Shown here: in pieces, positions 9,693-18,453 of the stretch
Numbering within the stretch: the first letter of the stretch is position 1
How the letters are laid out: the number at the start of each line of letters is the position of its first letter
NCBI RefSeq assembly: GCF_026157085.1
Contig: NZ_JANPVN010000001.1
Coordinates: forward strand, 2,453,001 to 2,517,000
Origin: Sphingomicrobium arenosum
GTDB taxonomy: Bacteria > Pseudomonadota > Alphaproteobacteria > Sphingomonadales > Sphingomonadaceae
Reading direction: 5' to 3'
DNA: 64,000 nucleotides
The notes under the pieces: generated by a model
Database searches by the model: none
Told to the model about the DNA's origin: nothing
Seen by the model: the letters and a program-made list of their open reading frames with translations, nothing else
Program-made: the position numbers and the translations under genes

Positions 9693-11284
9693 CGGACGGG
9701 CTCCAGCAGGGCATCGCGCAGGGCATAGGCATGGGCGCTGCGCAGGGCCTCGATACGGTGGGCGGAAAAGCCGCTGCCGCCGGCGACGCCGAAGCGCAGG
9801 TCGGCGATGCCCAGCCAGCGCTTCCAGAAGGGGCGATAGAGGTCGATCGACTGAATCCGGCCCAAGGGCAGGACGACAAGGCGGCGACGCCACCAGCCGC
9901 GGCGGGCGTAGAGCTGGCCGTGCGCGATGCGGTGGCGGCGGTGGCGCCAGTCGATGATGCGAAGCGCGAGCAGGAGCAGCATGATGGCGCCCGCGAGGAG
10001 CGCGCTGGTGCCGAGCCAGGGGAGCGGATCGGCGAGCAGGGCCTCGATATTGCCGTCGCGCGAGAGGCGCAGCGCGGTGATGGCGAGGGTGGCGAGGAGG
10101 AGGAGGGGGAGCAGGCCGACCGCATAGGCCGCGATGAAGGCGGGGCTGGGGCGGTGCCAGTCCTCGTCATCGTTCGGCAGCGGGGGCCAGTCCATGGCGT
10201 GCAGCAGCGCGTCGACCTCCTCGTCGGTGGCGAGGGGGGCGATGGCGTGATCGCCGGCGCCAGTGTCGCGCGCGAGGCTCTGGACGGTCAGCCCCGAGAA
10301 GCCGAAGTGGCGGCGCACGGGGCCCGAAGCGAGGATGGCGGCCTGGACGCGCTTCAGCGGCAGGACGACGTCGGTCAGGGTGAAGAGGCCGCGGCGGCGG
10401 CGCAGGCCGGTTTCGGTCCGGCTGAGGGTAAAGCCCCAGTCGCGCGGGATGACGCGAACGAACCCGGTGAGAAGGCCGGCAAAGAGCAGGCTGACGACCC
10501 CGAAGGCGGCGGTGATGAACTGGTTGGCGAGGACGAGGTCGCGCAAGGGACCGACGCGCTCGAGATTGGAACGCCAGAAATCGGGGTCGAAGGGGTCGAG
10601 CCCCATGGCATCGCCATAGGTCTGGGCGATACCGAAGAGCGCGCCGACGATGGCGAGCGAGAAGCTGAACAGCGAGAGCTGGACGAGGCGGCGCGGGGAC
10701 ATGGCGAAGACGGTCGTCTCGGTGGGGGCGTCCTCGGCCGAGAGGTCGGGCGTGCCGGCGGCGGGAGCGGACGCGGCAGCGGCCGGAGGCGCGGCGCGAG
10801 CGCCGGCGCGGTGGGCGCGGATGCGGTCGCGCAGCGCCTCGGCGCGGGACAGATGGATCGAATCGAGCACGCCATCCTCGTCCTTGGCGCCCGCCGAGGC
10901 ACCGGTCTCGAGCTTGACGCGGGCAAGGCCGAGGAGGCGGGCGACGATATTCTGCTCGATATTGACGTCCTGCACCCGGTCGAAGGGGATCGAACGCTGG
11001 TTGCGGTTGAGGATGCCCGAGGCGAGGTCGATCTCGTCATCCTCGATCCGGTAGGAGAAGGACAGGAGCCGGAGCGCAATCGAGCCGAGGGTGGCGAGCG
11101 TGGCGGCGGCGACGAGCAGCACGGCGATCTCGGTGCGACCCTGCGCGGCGAGGAACAAGGCACCGGCGAGCGCGGCCCAGGCCTGCTTGAGCACGAGCGG
11201 AAGCCCGGCGAGCAGGCTCAAGGGGTGGAGACGTTCGCGGCGCGGTGCCTCGGCGATCTCGACCTGTCCCCCCGCCTCGCTCAT
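9689..11284 (-). CDS. Multi-PH-domain membrane protein (YdbT-like)
   Basis: The 531-residue protein has repeated pairs of membrane segments followed by bacterial PH (bPH2) domains. The first pair is near residues 25-75 (LPLVLKQAWAALAGALFLAA onward), then SYRIEDDEIDLASGILNR...PFDRVQDVNIEQNIVAR, a typical bPH2 strand series. Two further blocks follow near 270-350 and 390-500 (GQLYARRGWWRRRLVVLPLGRIQ). A low-complexity Ala/Pro linker sits near residues 160-175. Such pairs are known as YdbS/YdbT in Bacillus, where they affect bacteriocin tolerance; the role here is not known. It overlaps its partner gene and recJ by four bases on each side. Confidence 0.88.
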
Positions 11285-11817
11285 TGCCAGTCGGTCTTGA
11301 TCTGGGCGCGGATGGTATCGCGCAGCTCGATGGCGCGGTCGGGCGCGAGACCGGGCAGGGTGACGATGCTGTTGTGGGTACCCGCGGTATGGACGATGAG
11401 GCTGGCGGTGCCGACAATCTTGTCGAGGGGGCCGCGGGCCACGTCGAGATGCTGGACGCGGACGAAGGGCACGATGGTGTCGGTGTGGAACAGCCAGCCG
11501 CGAACGACGCGCAATTCCTTGTCGCCGAGGCCATAGCCGAGGCGGCGCCAGATGCGCTGCGGCCCGATGAGAATCGCGGCGAGGCTGAGGATGGCGACCA
11601 CGCCGCTCAGCGCGCCGCGAAAGGGCGCCTCGACGAGGACGAAATTGTCGAGCACCAGCGCGCCGACAAGCAGCGGCAGCCAGGTGATCATCATGCGGAT
11701 GCGCAGGGCCCAGCGATAGCCCTTCTCGACCGGCGACAGGCCGGCCGGCAACGCGGCGCGATCGGTGTCGAAGGTGGCGGGCAGGTCGGGCTCGGGCGCG
11801 ACGAGGGTGTCGGTCAT
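11281..11817 (-). CDS. PH-domain membrane protein (YdbS-like)
   Basis: This 178-residue protein has two membrane helices (about residues 40-85: RMMITWLPLLVGALVLDNFV and SGVVAILSLAAILIG). They are followed by one bPH2 domain with the repeat-type strands YGLGDKELRVVRGWLFHTDT and PFVRVQHLDVARGPLDKIVG. It is the smaller partner of the downstream multi-domain protein, and the two genes overlap by four bases, which fits a heteromeric membrane complex. ATG 11817 (MTDTLV) is chosen; an ATG three codons earlier is equally open and neither has a strong ribosome site. Upstream lies the low-GC orphan. Confidence 0.85.
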   Translation of the reverse strand: MTDTLVAPEPDLPATFDTDRAALPAGLSPVEKGYRWALRIRMMITWLPLLVGALVLDNFVLVEAPFRGALSGVVAILSLAAILIGPQRIWRRLGYGLGDKELRVVRGWLFHTDTIVPFVRVQHLDVARGPLDKIVGTASLIVHTAGTHNSIVTLPGLAPDRAIELRDTIRAQIKTDWQ

Positions 11818-11915
11818 GACGCCCATCTTAGCGAAAGATGTGGCGGGAGAAAGTACCCCCCCAAATGATAGGTATGTCACCCGATTCCGTTCTGGAAGAC
11901 TGCTAACCACGCCGC

Positions 11916-12638
11916 TTAAGGGCGCTTGAGGCTCACAACACCGAAGGGCTCTCCAAGTTTTGCCAAGTCTATGCTTTGTCCAAGTATGAATGAAATCAGT
12001 GCTATCATTACCCAGACACTAAACTGTCCAATTAACCCTGAAGTAGTTTTAGAGAAAAGTCCTAGGCCCGCGAGACTAACGGTTCGCAAACGATTGTATT
12101 CAGTTTCGACAGGGCGCAATCTACGACACCAAAAATTAATTAAATGAACGCGAAACTGATAGCCAACCGGTGCTTTGACTTCTATGGATGTTACGCACAA
12201 GTAGCTAACGAGACTCTTTAAGTACCTTGGAGTCCTCTCTAATAGAATCGCAGCACTACGAATCCCTCTGTCGAGGAAAACCACGTGGTCGTTCCACCCC
12301 CCTAAATTCGATTTCGCTGGGTACAGCAGAACTGAAACGTCTCCGGTAGGTCCCAGCGAAAAAACTAAGGACGCACCAGTCTCAATCGCAAGATCACCAT
12401 TATATGTTTTCCTAAAGAGCGAGCGGTTGCACAGCGACACCTGTAAACTGAACGTGGAGGTTTCGGATATCTGAAGTCCGTATATCTCAGAAATCTCTCG
12501 AGCGATGCTGTCGTGAGCGAAAAAATCTTCGATCGCAGGGGGAGCCTTTTGACAGAACAGTTCAAAATCATATGCCGCTGTCGTTGCGCGACGATGGCCA
12601 TATGAGAGCCATCCAAGTTCTTTTGGGAGCTTTTTCAT
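11916..12638 (-). CDS. Low-GC orphan protein with a C-terminal membrane helix
   Basis: I do not recognise this 240-residue protein. It looks mostly soluble, with alternating strands in the middle (TSTFSLQVSLCNRSLF, GASLVFSLGPTGDVSVLLYP), a basic Arg-rich region near residues 165-182, and one hydrophobic helix at about 205-223 (QFSVWVMIALISFILGQS). Its base composition is far from the rest: in the 60 bases 11941-12000 I count 26 G or C, whereas neighbouring genes are mostly well above 60 percent. It also uses many A/T-ending codons. No clear ribosome site precedes ATG 12638; upstream is CCCCTTTATA. It starts 27 bases after the glpX stop and probably came in by transfer. Confidence 0.75.
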   Translation of the reverse strand: MKKLPKELGWLSYGHRRATTAAYDFELFCQKAPPAIEDFFAHDSIAREISEIYGLQISETSTFSLQVSLCNRSLFRKTYNGDLAIETGASLVFSLGPTGDVSVLLYPAKSNLGGWNDHVVFLDRGIRSAAILLERTPRYLKSLVSYLCVTSIEVKAPVGYQFRVHLINFWCRRLRPVETEYNRLRTVSLAGLGLFSKTTSGLIGQFSVWVMIALISFILGQSIDLAKLGEPFGVVSLKRP

Positions 12639-12665
12639 TATAAAGGGGACTGTACTGGAAGCTAA

Positions 12666-13643
12666 TCAGGCCACGCCCTTGCGATGTTCGCCCTTGATGT
12701 AGCGGACCGTGCCCGAGGAGGCGCGCATGACGATCGATTCGGTTTCGATCGCCCCGCCCTTGCGGCGACGCACGCCGTCGAGGAGCGAGCCTTCGGTGAC
12801 GCCGGTGGCGGCGAAGATGCAGTCGCCCTTGGCCATGTCCTCGAGCGTGTAGACGCGGTCGAGGTCCTCGATGCCCCAGCGGCGGGCGCGAGCGCGCTCG
12901 TCGTCGTTGCGGAACAACAGCTTGCCCTGGATCTGGCCGCCGACGCAGGCGAGCGCGGCGGCAGCGAGGACGCCTTCGGGGGCGCCGCCCGACCCCATGT
13001 AGATGTCGATGCCCGTATCCTCATCGGTGGTGGCGATGACGCCCGCGACGTCTCCATCGGGAATGAGCTTGATGCCGCAGCCGAGGCGGCGGAGCTCGCT
13101 GATCAGTTCGCGGTGGCGCGGGCGATCGAGGACGCAGGCGTTGATGTCGCCGACCGCGCAGCCCTTGGCGGAGGCGAGACGGGTGATGTTGGTCTCGACA
13201 TCGTCCTCGAGCGCAATCGTGCCGTCGGGATAGCCCGGGCCGATGGCGATCTTCTGCATATAGACGTCGGGGGCGTTCAGGAGGCAGCCGTGCTCGGCGA
13301 TGGCGAGGACGGCGAGGGCGTTGGGGCCTGCCTTGGCGGTGATGGTGGTGCCTTCGAGCGGATCGAGCGCGATGTCGATCCTGGGATCCTCGGGGCCGGC
13401 GAGGCCGACCTTCTCGCCGATATAGAGCATGGGCGCTTCGTCGCGTTCGCCCTCGCCGATGACGACGGTGCCTTCCATGGGCAGGAGGTTCAATGCGGCG
13501 CGCATCGCCTCGACGGCGGCGGCATCGGCGGCCTTTTCATCGCCGCGCCCGACGAGTTTGGCGGCGGCGATGGCGGCGGCCTCGGTCACGCGGACCATTT
13601 CGAGGACGAGCACCCGGTCGAGGGCGTTGCTGGCGGTGGTCAT
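12666..13643 (-). CDS. glpX: Class II fructose-1,6-bisphosphatase
   Basis: GlpX removes the C1 phosphate of fructose 1,6-bisphosphate in gluconeogenesis. The 325-residue protein has the Li+-sensitive phosphatase metal motifs: GEGERDEAPMLYIGE near residue 60 and DIALDPLEGTTITAKAG near 85-101, plus the late GSGGAPEGVLAAAAL segment near 225. ATG 13643 follows GGGGAG. The frame runs 42 codons further up, but that part is Pro/Arg-rich and unlike the family. It heads the minus-strand series that leads to recJ. No homoserine dehydrogenase gene, the usual upstream neighbour in relatives, is present. Confidence 0.96.
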   Translation of the reverse strand: MTTASNALDRVLVLEMVRVTEAAAIAAAKLVGRGDEKAADAAAVEAMRAALNLLPMEGTVVIGEGERDEAPMLYIGEKVGLAGPEDPRIDIALDPLEGTTITAKAGPNALAVLAIAEHGCLLNAPDVYMQKIAIGPGYPDGTIALEDDVETNITRLASAKGCAVGDINACVLDRPRHRELISELRRLGCGIKLIPDGDVAGVIATTDEDTGIDIYMGSGGAPEGVLAAAALACVGGQIQGKLLFRNDDERARARRWGIEDLDRVYTLEDMAKGDCIFAATGVTEGSLLDGVRRRKGGAIETESIVMRASSGTVRYIKGEHRKGVA

Positions 13644-13767
13644 GTCTCTTGGCTCCCCTGGCGTTGGCACGCGCGCTTCCCATGGCAAGCCCGGAGGCAC
13701 TTGTCGAGGCGGGGCGTTCGTGAAAAAAGAGTGGCGGGCCCGATCAGGGTTAATGTGGGGAGCCATC

Positions 13768-14025
13768 ATGTTTCATTGGGTGATGAAGGCGGTCACGATC
13801 TTCTTCGCGGTGCTCTATGTCTTCGCGCTGGGGCTCTACGGGATCGTGCGGATGGACCTGTTCAGCCAGGAACAGGCGGACTTGTCGATGGTCATCCTCG
13901 AGCCGCTCGGCAAGCCTTGGACCGACTGGTTCACGCAGCAGCTCGACGTGTTCGGCGCGCCCTTCATCAACCTCATCATCCTGGTGCTGATCACGCGGCT
14001 CGCGCATCGCCGTCGTCGCGGCTAG
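13768..14025 (+). CDS. Small two-helix membrane protein
   Basis: The 85-residue product begins MFHWVMKAVTIFFAVLYVFA and has two membrane helices, at about residues 5-27 and 60-77, separated by an acidic/polar loop that contains FSQEQADLS. It ends in a basic tail (RLAHRRRRG), so both ends probably face the cytoplasm. ATG 13768 has GGGGAG six bases upstream; an ATG at 13753 is also in frame. It is divergent from glpX and converges on the DUF2721 gene, with which it shares four bases at the stop codons. The function is unknown. Confidence 0.65.
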   Translation: MFHWVMKAVTIFFAVLYVFALGLYGIVRMDLFSQEQADLSMVILEPLGKPWTDWFTQQLDVFGAPFINLIILVLITRLAHRRRRG

Positions 14026-14501
14026 TCCTTCATCTCGTCCATCATGACCTGATGTTCCAACAGGTCGCTGGAGACGTGGATCCAGCGGCTGGCGATGCGC
14101 GTCTCGACGAGGAAGGTGGCAAAACCGGCGCCGATCGAGATCATCGCCAGCGCGAACAGGATCGAGATGATGTCGTGGACGACGAAGGCGCTCATCTGCG
14201 CGGCGAACATCAGGATGACGACAAGGCAGATCAGGACGGCGGCAAGCACGACGAGGCCGATGGCCGCATTGACGAGGCCGATGCGGCGATCGATGGCGCG
14301 CAGTTCCTCCTTGATCGATTCATGCTGGTGCCCCGTCGCCTCGAGAAGGATCTGGGCGCGCGAGCGGGCGCGGTCGACGATGCGATGGAGGCGGCCCGCG
14401 AGCACGTTGAGGAAGCCGCCGGCGGCAACGAGCAGGAAGACGGGCGCGATGGCGAGCTCGATCGTGTGGCCGAGCGCAGTGACGTCATTGGGATTGATCA
14501 C
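14022..14501 (-). CDS. DUF2721 membrane protein
   Basis: The 159-residue protein matches the DUF2721 family. It has an N-terminal helix (IELAIAPVFLLVAAGGFLNV), a basic middle with RLHRIVDRARSRAQILLEA, and two C-terminal helices (AAIGLVVLAAVLICLVVILM and IISILFALAMISIGAGFATF). No biochemical role is known for the family. The GTG start at 14501 overlaps the stop of the upstream aminotransferase gene (GTGA), so the two are translated from one message. Confidence 0.88.
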   Translation of the reverse strand: MINPNDVTALGHTIELAIAPVFLLVAAGGFLNVLAGRLHRIVDRARSRAQILLEATGHQHESIKEELRAIDRRIGLVNAAIGLVVLAAVLICLVVILMFAAQMSAFVVHDIISILFALAMISIGAGFATFLVETRIASRWIHVSSDLLEHQVMMDEMKD

Positions 14502-15670
14502 TGGTCCATCATCTTCTTGATGCCACGCGCGGCCTGGCGCAGGCGATGTTCGTTCTCGACGAGGGCGAGGCGGACATAGCCTTCGCCTTCCTCGCCGAAG
14601 CCGATGCCGGGGGCGAGCGCGACATGGGCGACTTCCATCGCATGCTTGGCAAAGCCGAGGCTGCCCATGCCGCGAAAACGTTCGGGGATGGGGGCCCAGG
14701 CGAACATCGACGCCTCGGGCACGGGGATGTCCCAGCCGGCGCGGGCGAAGCTTTCGACCATGACGTCGCGGCGCTTCTTGTAGAGCTGGCGGTTGTGCTC
14801 GACGATGTCCTGCGGGCCGTTCAAGGCGGCGACCGCGGCGGCCTGGATGGGGGTGAAGGCGCCATAGTCGAGATAGGATTTCACGCGCTTCAGGGCGGCG
14901 ATCATCTCGGGGTTGCCGACGGCAAAGCCCATGCGCCAGCCCGCCATCGAATAGGTCTTGGACATGGAGGTGAATTCGACCGCAATGTCGCGCGCCCCGG
15001 GGATCTGGAGGATCGAGGGGGTGGGCTGGTCGCCATAATAGATTTCGGCATAGGCAAGGTCGGAGATGACCTTGAGCCCCTCTGACCGGGCGAATTCAAC
15101 GATGCCGGCATAGAAGTCGAGGCCGACGACCTGCGCGGTGGGGTTGGAGGGGTAGCCGACGACCAATACCTTGGGGCGCGGCACCGAGTAGCGCATCGCT
15201 TTCTCGAGCTTGTCGAAGAAGTCGGGGCCGGGCGCGGCGGGGATGGAGCGGATCGCGGCGCCTGCGATGATGAAGCCGAAATGATGGATGGGATAGCTGG
15301 GGTTGGGGGTGAGGACGACATCGCCCGGCGCGGTGATCGCCTGCGCAAGGTTGGCGAAGCCTTCCTTGGAACCCAGCGTGACGCAGACCTCGCTGTCGGG
15401 ATCGAGGCTGACGCCGAAGCGGCGGGCGTAATAGTCGGCCTGTGCCTTGCGAAGGCCCTTGATGCCCGCGCTGGCGGAATAGCGATGGGCGTGAGGGTCG
15501 CGCGCGACTTCGCACAATTTGTCGATGACATGTTGGGGCGGGGCGCCGTCGGGATTGCCCATGCCGAGATCGACGATGTCGACGCCCTTCGCGCGCGCTT
15601 CGGCCTTCATCCGATTGACTTCGGCAAAGACGTAAGGGGGGAGGCGCTCGATGCGATAATAGTCGGACAT
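14498..15670 (-). CDS. alaC: AlaC-type pyridoxal-phosphate aminotransferase
   Basis: This 390-residue fold-type I aminotransferase is close to E. coli AlaC along its length: RIERLPPYVFAEVNRMK, DLGMGNPDGAPP, LGSKEGFANL, NPSYPIHHFGFIIAGA and GYPSNPTAQ. The PLP lysine lies in TSMSKTYSMAGWR (about residue 236). Enzymes of this group make alanine from pyruvate and glutamate; relatives are often labelled LL-diaminopimelate or glutamate-pyruvate aminotransferases, so the exact amino acid is not settled. ATG 15670 begins MSDYYRIE; the much longer open frame upstream is a GC artefact. In relatives a homoserine dehydrogenase gene usually follows; here a DUF2721 gene does. Confidence 0.92.
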   Translation of the reverse strand: MSDYYRIERLPPYVFAEVNRMKAEARAKGVDIVDLGMGNPDGAPPQHVIDKLCEVARDPHAHRYSASAGIKGLRKAQADYYARRFGVSLDPDSEVCVTLGSKEGFANLAQAITAPGDVVLTPNPSYPIHHFGFIIAGAAIRSIPAAPGPDFFDKLEKAMRYSVPRPKVLVVGYPSNPTAQVVGLDFYAGIVEFARSEGLKVISDLAYAEIYYGDQPTPSILQIPGARDIAVEFTSMSKTYSMAGWRMGFAVGNPEMIAALKRVKSYLDYGAFTPIQAAAVAALNGPQDIVEHNRQLYKKRRDVMVESFARAGWDIPVPEASMFAWAPIPERFRGMGSLGFAKHAMEVAHVALAPGIGFGEEGEGYVRLALVENEHRLRQAARGIKKMMDQ

Positions 15671-15726
15671 GGGCGCGACTTTGCGCCTTATGGTGCGGTG
15701 CGGCAACGGGAAAATTGCGCCGCCGC

Positions 15727-16368
15727 TCAGTCCTTGTAGGCGGGGAGGCTGAGACCGCGCGCGATCGCCGCGCCGCGAAGCGAGAAACCGAGCAGGCCCG
15801 CGACCACGGCGGCGAGCAGGAGCGGCACGCCCGCGGTCACCAGCAGCACGAACAGGCCCGAGGCGAAGGCGGCGGCGGTGACGTAGAGTTCGGGGCGCAT
15901 GAGGATCGAGGGCTCGTTCGCGAGCACGTCGCGGATGATGCCGCCGACGCAGGCGGTCATGATGCCCATGACCACGGCGGGCAACGGCGCGACGCCGTAG
16001 CGAAGCGCCTTGGACGCGCCGTAGATGGCATAGGCCGCCAGCCCGAGCGCGTCGAACCAGAGAAGCGGACGTTCCGAATTGCGCAGCGCCTTGATGAACC
16101 AGGCAGCAAGCGCGGCGACGATGATGACGATGAGCGTCTCGTTGTGGCGGACCCAGAAGACAGGGGCGCCGATGAGGAGGTCGCGCAAGGTGCCGCCACC
16201 GACCCCGGTGACCAGCGCGAAGAAGAAGAAGGTGACGAGCGTCTGCCCCTTCTTGGCGGCGAGCAGCGCGCCCGAGACGGCGAACACCGCGATGCCGATA
16301 AAATCGAGCGCGACGAGCGGGCCGGCTTCGATTGGCAGGTCGGGAAGGTCGATGGTTTGGATCTGCAC
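15727..16368 (-). CDS. TRIC-type cation channel family membrane protein (YadS/YicG-like)
   Basis: The 213-residue integral membrane protein has two repeats of three helices, each with the family glycine motif: FFFALVTGVGGGTLRDLLIG near residue 50 and MGIMTACVGGIIRDVLANEP near residue 140. The family (formerly UPF0126) includes prokaryotic trimeric intracellular cation channel homologues, which pass K+ or other cations. The start is taken as GTG 16368 (MQIQTIDLPD), since no ATG precedes the first helix; this choice is uncertain. The gene is divergent from phaC. Confidence 0.88.
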   Translation of the reverse strand: MQIQTIDLPDLPIEAGPLVALDFIGIAVFAVSGALLAAKKGQTLVTFFFFALVTGVGGGTLRDLLIGAPVFWVRHNETLIVIIVAALAAWFIKALRNSERPLLWFDALGLAAYAIYGASKALRYGVAPLPAVVMGIMTACVGGIIRDVLANEPSILMRPELYVTAAAFASGLFVLLVTAGVPLLLAAVVAGLLGFSLRGAAIARGLSLPAYKD

Positions 16369-16476
16369 GTCGCTGGTCGTCCGTAAAAGCTGAGCCTGTC
16401 GATGGACCGCTCTTCCTGTTATCGCCGTTGAAGCAAAAAGGTTGTTTGGACAAGCGCAGGACGAACGGGAGGTTCC

Positions 16477-18201
16477 ATGGCGGGCGATAGCAAGAGCGGC
16501 GACGACATTCCCGGCAGCGATTGGGCGGCGGTGATGGCGCGTACCCAGAAGATGTGGATGGACGCCTGGGCCGAGAGTTTCTCCGGCGCGTCCAAGATGC
16601 CGAACATGGGGGTGGCAGCGCCCGGCGAGGCGATGGACCTTGCCCAGCAGGGGGTCGAGGCCTGGGCCAAGGGGCTCGAGGCATGGACCGACATGCTCGG
16701 GCGGATGGAGGCGGCGGGCCACCGCGAGGATCGCCGCTTCTCGGCCGCCGAATGGTCCGAAAACCCGCTCTTCGCGAGCATGAAGCAAGGCTATCTGGCG
16801 TGGGGCGAACAGATGCTCGGCACGGTCGATGCCGTCGAAGGACTGGACGAGGCCGAGCGCGAGAAATTGCGCTTCGCGACCAAGGAAATGGTCGATGCGA
16901 TGAGCCCCGCCAATTTCGCGCTGACCAATCCCGAGGTGCTGGCGCGCGCGCAGGAGACGGGCGGCGACAGCCTGGCGCAGGGGATGAGCAATTTCCTCGG
17001 CGACCTTGCCGCGGGACAGGTGACGCAGAGCCCCGAGGGCGCGTTCGAACTGGGACGCAACCTCGCGACCACGCCGGGCAAGGTGGTGTTCGAAACCGAT
17101 CTCTACCAGCTCATCCATTATGCCCCGACAACGGACGCCGTACTGAAGACGCCGGTGATTGTCTTCCCGCCGTGGATCAACCGCTTCTACATCCTCGACC
17201 TCACGCCCGAGAAAAGCTTCGTCAAATGGGCGGTGGACGAGGGCGTGAGCCTGTTCATGGTCAGCTGGAAGTCGGCGGACGAGAGTATCGCCGATACGAC
17301 CATGGAAGATTATGTCGCCGCGCAGGTCGAGGCGATCGACACGGTGCGTGACCTGTTGGGCGTCAAGGACGTGCACACCATCGGCTATTGCGTGGCAGGG
17401 ACGGTATTGTCGATGACGCTGGCGCTGCTCGCGGCCAAGGGCGCGGCGGACAAGGTGGCTTCGGCCACGCTGTTCACCGCGCAGGTCGATTTCGCGGACG
17501 CCGGCGATTTGAAGATGTTCGTCAACGAGGAGACGTTCACGACGCTGGAGCAGCTGGCGGGCGAGACGGGGGTCACCGACGGGCGCGTGCTGGCCGCGAC
17601 CTTCAACGTGCTGCGAGGGCGCGACCTCGTGTGGAATTACGTCATCAACAACTATCTGATGGGCAAGGACCCGCGGCCGTTCGACCTCTTACATTGGAAC
17701 GGCGATGTGACGAACCTGCCGGCGCGCTGGCACATCGACTATCTGAAGCGGCTCTATCGCGACAATCTGCTAGTCGATCCGGGGGCGATGAGCGTCGACG
17801 GGCATCCCGTCGACCTCACCATGATCGAGACGCCGCTCTATGTGCAGGCGGGCGAGCAGGATCATATCGCACCGCCGCTGAGCGTGTGGAAGATCACCGA
17901 TCATGTGAAGGGCCCGGTGCGCTTCGTGCTGGCGGGCTCGGGGCATATCGCGGGGGTGGTGAACCCGCCGTCAGCGGGCAAATATCATTATGCGGTGCTG
18001 GAGGACGGGGTGCCCGCGCACAGCCTCGCGGCCTTTCGCGAGAAGGCGAAGACGCACCGGGGAAGCTGGTGGCCCGACTGGATCGATTGGCTCAAGAGCC
18101 TCGACGGCGAGACCGTCGAGGCCAAGGGCGCTCGAGTCCCTGGCGAGGGTAAGCTCGAGGCGATCGAGGAAGCGCCGGGGCGCTATGTGAAGACGCGCTA
18201 G
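16477..18201 (+). CDS. phaC: Class I poly(3-hydroxyalkanoate) synthase
   Basis: PhaC polymerises (R)-3-hydroxyacyl-CoA into storage polyester at the granule surface. The 574-residue protein has the N-terminal PhaC domain (WSENPLFASMKQGYLAWGEQ, about 93-112) and an alpha/beta hydrolase core. The nucleophile is Cys305 in the lipase-like box GYCVAG; the catalytic Asp and His lie later (His in GSGHIAGVVNPP near residue 490). A GGGAGG site precedes ATG 16477. No phaA, phaB or phaR is adjacent; the likely partner is the phasin gene 7.6 kb downstream. The stop codon shares four bases (CTAG) with the convergent neighbour. Confidence 0.97.
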   Translation: MAGDSKSGDDIPGSDWAAVMARTQKMWMDAWAESFSGASKMPNMGVAAPGEAMDLAQQGVEAWAKGLEAWTDMLGRMEAAGHREDRRFSAAEWSENPLFASMKQGYLAWGEQMLGTVDAVEGLDEAEREKLRFATKEMVDAMSPANFALTNPEVLARAQETGGDSLAQGMSNFLGDLAAGQVTQSPEGAFELGRNLATTPGKVVFETDLYQLIHYAPTTDAVLKTPVIVFPPWINRFYILDLTPEKSFVKWAVDEGVSLFMVSWKSADESIADTTMEDYVAAQVEAIDTVRDLLGVKDVHTIGYCVAGTVLSMTLALLAAKGAADKVASATLFTAQVDFADAGDLKMFVNEETFTTLEQLAGETGVTDGRVLAATFNVLRGRDLVWNYVINNYLMGKDPRPFDLLHWNGDVTNLPARWHIDYLKRLYRDNLLVDPGAMSVDGHPVDLTMIETPLYVQAGEQDHIAPPLSVWKITDHVKGPVRFVLAGSGHIAGVVNPPSAGKYHYAVLEDGVPAHSLAAFREKAKTHRGSWWPDWIDWLKSLDGETVEAKGARVPGEGKLEAIEEAPGRYVKTR

Positions 18202-18416
18202 ATCCCGCCGAGGAGGACGAGGCGCGCGACCATCAGCAGCGCGATGACCGCGTTGAAGTTGCGGCCGTGGTTCTTGGAGGACAAGGCGCCGATCACGATC
18301 CCGACGATGGGGAACATGATCCACAAAAGGTTGGTCCAGCCGAGAAACGGCACCTGCCCGATGATGAGCAGCGGGATGGAGAGGAGGCCGATGAGGATCG
18401 AGACGATGTTGAGCAT
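18198..18416 (-). CDS. Small hydrophobic membrane protein
   Basis: The 72-residue product starts MLNIVSILIGLLSIPLLIIG. It is almost entirely membrane helix: about residues 3-20, 27-45 (LLWIMFPIVGIVIGALSS) and 55-71, with one basic loop (KNHGRNFN). The longer frame starts inside a segment with no hydrophobic character, so ATG 18416 is preferred. It lies between the phaC stop and rarD, in the direction of rarD, after a 37-base gap. The function is unknown. Confidence 0.62.
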   Translation of the reverse strand: MLNIVSILIGLLSIPLLIIGQVPFLGWTNLLWIMFPIVGIVIGALSSKNHGRNFNAVIALLMVARLVLLGGI

Positions 18417-18453
18417 GGTCTCGATATAGGCGGCACCCAGCTGTATTACAAGG

